Shown here piece by piece: positions 60,477 to 64,000 of a DNA stretch of 64,000 bases; position 1 is the stretch's first letter, and each line of letters opens with the position of its first letter. Position numbers and translations under genes: made by a program. The stretch is from Paulownia fortunei (taxonomy: Eukaryota; Streptophyta; Magnoliopsida; Lamiales; Paulowniaceae), in assembly GCA_019321725.1 (NCBI GenBank), contig CM033124.1, positions 2,852,001 through 2,916,000 on the forward strand, written 5' to 3'. The notes below the pieces were generated by a model. The model was given only the letters and a program-made list of their open reading frames with translations. It had not been told where the DNA came from and searched no databases.

Positions 60477-61860
60477 TTGGGAACTAAATTTTATATTTCT
60501 TTTGATACTTGTATTTGCAGTTTTTGTGGTCCTTTTCCTTTAGTTAAATTTTCTATTCCAAATTCGTATTTCATCTTCTATTCGAAATCATAAAATATTT
60601 ATTCAAATAAACACTTAATTATAGACCACATACACTTAATATTTATCTATGAATTACAATACATGATAAAATAAAAATAGAAAAAATTGAAACAAAGAAT
60701 CCAAAATGCTTTCTCTCTATATTTATCTAGAGATTGATTTTGAGTAAGTTTTATATTTATTTATCTCGATGGACAATATAACGGGTATATAGATAATTAA
60801 CAAATAATCTATTTTATAACTAACGATATACTTATCTATCATCCAAATACTCGATAGATAATACACTTGGTGTAGCGTGAATAATACCGTCTCTTCTCCA
60901 TTTTTTTTGGTTGTTTTTCTTCCCAAATCCCATATATTGAATTTGACGGTAATATTCATACTACATTCAATATAATGTATACTAAATACTTGAATGATAA
61001 ACAATTTTTTTATTTTTTATGAAATGAAATACTTGTCCGTTACCTATTATACAGTTTTTGCATCTCATAAATTGGATTTGACATCTTCTCATAGTTGTTA
61101 TAGGGTCCATTGCATGTTCTCATATATATTTTTTTAATTTTTGATTTTTTGATTTTTTATTATTTGATATTTATTTATTTTCTATACAATGCCCTTCTTT
61201 GTTACCAATATTTTTTTATTTTTTATTTAATTTATTATTAACCATCCCAAACAACATCCTTTTGCACTTTAATTTTTCACTTATATCTTTAATTTTTTAT
61301 TTTTTTCATTTTTATTTTCTTATTCAACTTTTGAATTTTGATTTTTTTAACATTTTACTATATTATTTATTTATTTATTGTACAAAACAATGTTGTTTCT
61401 TGTAACCATTATTTATTTATTATTATTTATATAATTATGTCATATCATTATTTGCATCATCATGGATAATAAATAAAATTTAAAAGAATAATTACAAAAT
61501 TATAATTATGTGAGCATTGTACATCACGCCTTGTGGTGTGCAATTTGACTAATCTTATAAAATGCCAAAAAAGGAATTAAAAAAATATGGAGCATTTATT
61601 GAACACATTAAATGTTCACCAGTCCTCCGACTTAAACAAGAGGACAATCTGGTTTGGTATTCATTTTAACTTAACTGATTTTCTGAGGAAAGGGAATATT
61701 ACCTTTAATTCCTTTGTTAAAAAGTTATTGGCTTTAGTGACCTGAAATTTTCATCACATATATGTTTTTTTTTTATATCTTTAAATTATCATAAAAAACC
61801 CTCTTTATATCACAACGGCCCATTGCATTTCATTCTCCAAGTGCATTAAAAAGTTTTGCC
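60477..61860. other. Intergenic, AT-rich, no gene supported
   Basis: Only chance open frames in A/T-rich sequence. Nothing recognised. Confidence 0.5.
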
Positions 61861-61864
61861 ATAA

Positions 61865-62104
61865 TTACATTTACTTGAACTTTTAGATATGAAAATTAAT
61901 TTGTAAAAAAATTATGTATTTAGTAATTATTTTTTAATATAATTTTAAAATAAATAATTTTTTTAAAAGTTTAATTTGAAGAAGTACAAAATTGTGGTTT
62001 TTAAATTTATTTTCTTGCACTTTTACTAAATGCATGTAAAAGTTCATATTTTTATTTCAAAAGTGTTCCCAAATATTTTCATTTCAAAAGTGTTTCCAAA
62101 CATA
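61865..62104 (-). mobile_element. MITE family B, copy 2 (reverse orientation)
   Basis: Its reverse complement aligns with 47,898-48,190 (TGTTTGGAA edge, CACAATTTTGTACTTC versus TATAATTTTGGACTTC, and the shared AATAATTACTAAATACAT block). The terminal TTTCAAAAGTGTT.CCAAA word is duplicated at this copy's upper end. The other end is less clear. Noncoding. Confidence 0.7.
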
Positions 62105-62593
62105 CACTAAATTATCAACTCCTCCATTCTCTCTCTTTTATAATTATAATTTTTATTTCTCTAAGTATACCACATATACAAACTTCCCTGCAGTTAGGGT
62201 ATTGAACGGAAAATGATAACATCAACAAATTTTTTTAGTGAATTTTCTATTTTGCCCCAAACCTTATTATTTTTATATTTGCTGATTAAAATACTCTGGT
62301 AAGATTCGAGATTTGGTGGGGGTGTAAATACAATAATTAGATATATCAAATGAAAAAATTATAATGAAATACCGTTCAAAATAGTATAAGAATTGGAGGA
62401 AAAAAATTAATCATTTGAGGCTAAAGAAATTAGTTGTTGGTAGCTATTTTTTGGTCCTCCAAAAATTCTTGCATTTGTAAAAGAAAAACAACTTGTTTAA
62501 ATATTTTTTCTAATGTTGTAGGATTGAAATATTAAAAAGATAGGTGCCTTAAAAATTAATTAGGCTCAATTTATATTTTAAAAAGTAATTTAG

Positions 62594-63090
62594 AAATTCT
62601 CTCTATTTTCTTTTCTTCTCCTCTCTCATTTTTTTTTTCTATTTTCTTTTTTCTCAATTTTTTTTTTATATTTTTCGATCATGACTTTTCTTCGAGGATG
62701 AATGAGAAATGAAAGGGGTGGTGAGTAGGGAGAAAGAGAATTGAGAGAAGAAATAGATGAGGAGCGAGAGTGATTGAGAGAGAGCACGGAGAGGGATGAC
62801 GAGATGAAAGGTTGGGTAACAGAGGGAAAAGAGGGGAATAGAAATGTGAAGATAGTCAAAGGGAGGGATAGAGAGGAGAAGGTGGACGAAGAAGGAAGGG
62901 TGAATGCGATAGAAAAAAGGAGGAATGTGATGATAGAAAGAGAAGGGGTAAGGGGAGGAGATGAGCGGCCTAGGAGAGGAAGAGAGGTGGAAGAGGTAGC
63001 AACGGTGGTGAGAGAGAGGGAACAATAGAGAGGGAGGGAGAGATTGAGAGAAGGTATAGGCAACAATGGAGGGAATGAGAGGGAGATAGT
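62594..63090. repeat. Strand-asymmetric pyrimidine tract followed by purine tract
   Basis: About 62,594-62,680 is nearly pure T/C on the plus strand. About 62,693-63,090 is A/G-dominated on the plus strand, with GAGAGA, GGAGG and GAAGG words. Long open frames on both strands here are low-complexity (Arg/Glu-rich or Ser/Leu-rich) by-products and not genes. Confidence 0.8.
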
Positions 63091-64000
63091 TGATTTAGGG
63101 TTTTATAAGATTGAACGTCTTCTAATTATGTCAAAATAATAAAAAAAAAGGGTTTGAGTTTATTTTTAGGGCTCAATTCTAAGATCCAAATATTATAGTG
63201 TATAATTACGGGGCAAAAAGAATACTGAGTACTTAAGATATTTTGAAGTTTTTAGGATACTAAATATGTTACAAAAATATTCTCTCAACTATAAAAAATA
63301 TTATCAACACACCTCTTCAAAATATATAAACATTACCAAGGCACTCGAAAACCTAATGGTCACATTTAATAAATTGATAATTTTATATATTTATTATTTT
63401 TTTATATGAAGGATAAAATGATCAATTCATTGCTTCAACCTGGATTTTTTAACGGAATAAACTTAGATGGGAGGATTTATTTTATTTTATTTTTATATCC
63501 AAGTATCAAAGGTTTGTATCCGACTAAGTTCTGGGAGAGTGCCTACCCCTAAAAGACACGCTTCAGGTAAATTCAATTGTGTCGTGTCCATAATGTACTC
63601 GCATCCAGGTCAAACACGTGGCTCGTTCTGTTGTTTGTAGGAGCAGCAACACATAAAGGCTGATACTTATTTACAGTCTTATTAGACCTTTTGAAAATTC
63701 AAACTACCGTCAATCATATTTGTTTTGTTTCCCAAGCGTTTTTTACTGCGTCATTTACTGTGGGGGTTAGATGAGAGGTTTTTATAGTTATAAAAGAAGG
63801 GAGAAAGAAGCTGGTAACTTAGTTATTTTAAAGAGGTGTTAAGTGTACTTAACCCCAAAAATTTTTGGTTACATAAGCATTTTTCGTAAAAAAACCTTAC
63901 GGAGGTAGTTGAGCAATCTATGGAAATTAGAAGGTTGTTTTTGGTAACTTCAAAAGAGAAAGGGGTATAGTGAATAATTGTGCTATTTCCGATGGAGCCG
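63091..64000. other. Intergenic to window end, no gene supported
   Basis: The part at about 63,500-63,700 is less AT-rich (for example CTACCCCTAAAAGACACGC) and could be transposon or gene edge sequence, but I recognise nothing. Confidence 0.4.

Noticed and set aside
62626..63066. Long open frames on both strands
   Set aside because: Low-complexity products of the purine/pyrimidine tract.
1..64000. CRISPR arrays, bacterial operons, phage or virus-derived genes
   Set aside because: No regularly spaced direct repeats with unique spacers and no such protein families were seen.

Overview
This is nuclear DNA from a flowering plant, most likely a eudicot. It is strongly AT-rich between genes and its genes have introns. 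The protein families (a DEMETER/ROS1-type DNA glycosylase, a CYP77A-like P450), a nuclear tRNA-Arg(UCG), and many small DNA transposons and microsatellites all fit a plant. I cannot name the species. Nothing prokaryotic, organellar or viral was recognised, and there is no CRISPR array.

Layout. 1-2,940: AT-rich upstream DNA with one copy of a dispersed repeat (family A). 2,941-14,100: a complete DEMETER/ROS1-like 5-methylcytosine DNA glycosylase gene. I could join 20 coding exons in phase to a 1,958-residue protein. 14,100-25,550: gene-poor DNA with a three-unit tandem repeat, a 156-bp MITE, family A copy 2 and a zinc-knuckle gene fragment. 25,555-28,836: a complete but dead hAT element (DUF4371/TTF-type transposase) bounded by a perfect 8-bp target-site duplication. 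About 31,188-33,305: a decayed PIF/Harbinger transposon on the minus strand. 33,850-35,193: an intronless SAM-dependent methyltransferase-like gene. 37,249-37,545: nested, nearly identical tandem duplications. 41,123-41,537: a TIR element. 42,270-46,853: an eight-coding-exon gene for a nucleolar RRM protein (NIFK/Nop15-like) with a telo-box at its start. 47,898-48,190: a MITE (family B). 48,612-49,079 (minus): a small, probably plastid-targeted membrane protein. 49,301-49,374 (minus): tRNA-Arg(UCG). 52,440-52,775: family A copy 3. 53,125-54,202: a roughly 1.1-kb fold-back element. 55,666-57,204: an intronless CYP77A-like P450. 60,170-60,334: a decayed duplicate of that P450's 3' end. 61,865-62,104: family B copy 2. 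62,594-63,090: a pyrimidine-then-purine strand-asymmetric tract.

The genes are independent housekeeping or metabolic loci: DNA demethylation, probable protein or small-molecule methylation, ribosome biogenesis, a plastid membrane protein, and fatty-acid/cutin-type oxidation. They do not form an operon or an obvious cluster. I see no convincing undescribed multi-gene system. The best leads are the N-terminal tandem repeats in the glycosylase, the repeat copy upstream of that gene, the long fold-back element, the young nested duplications at 37.2-37.5 kb, and the P450 fragment beside its likely parent.
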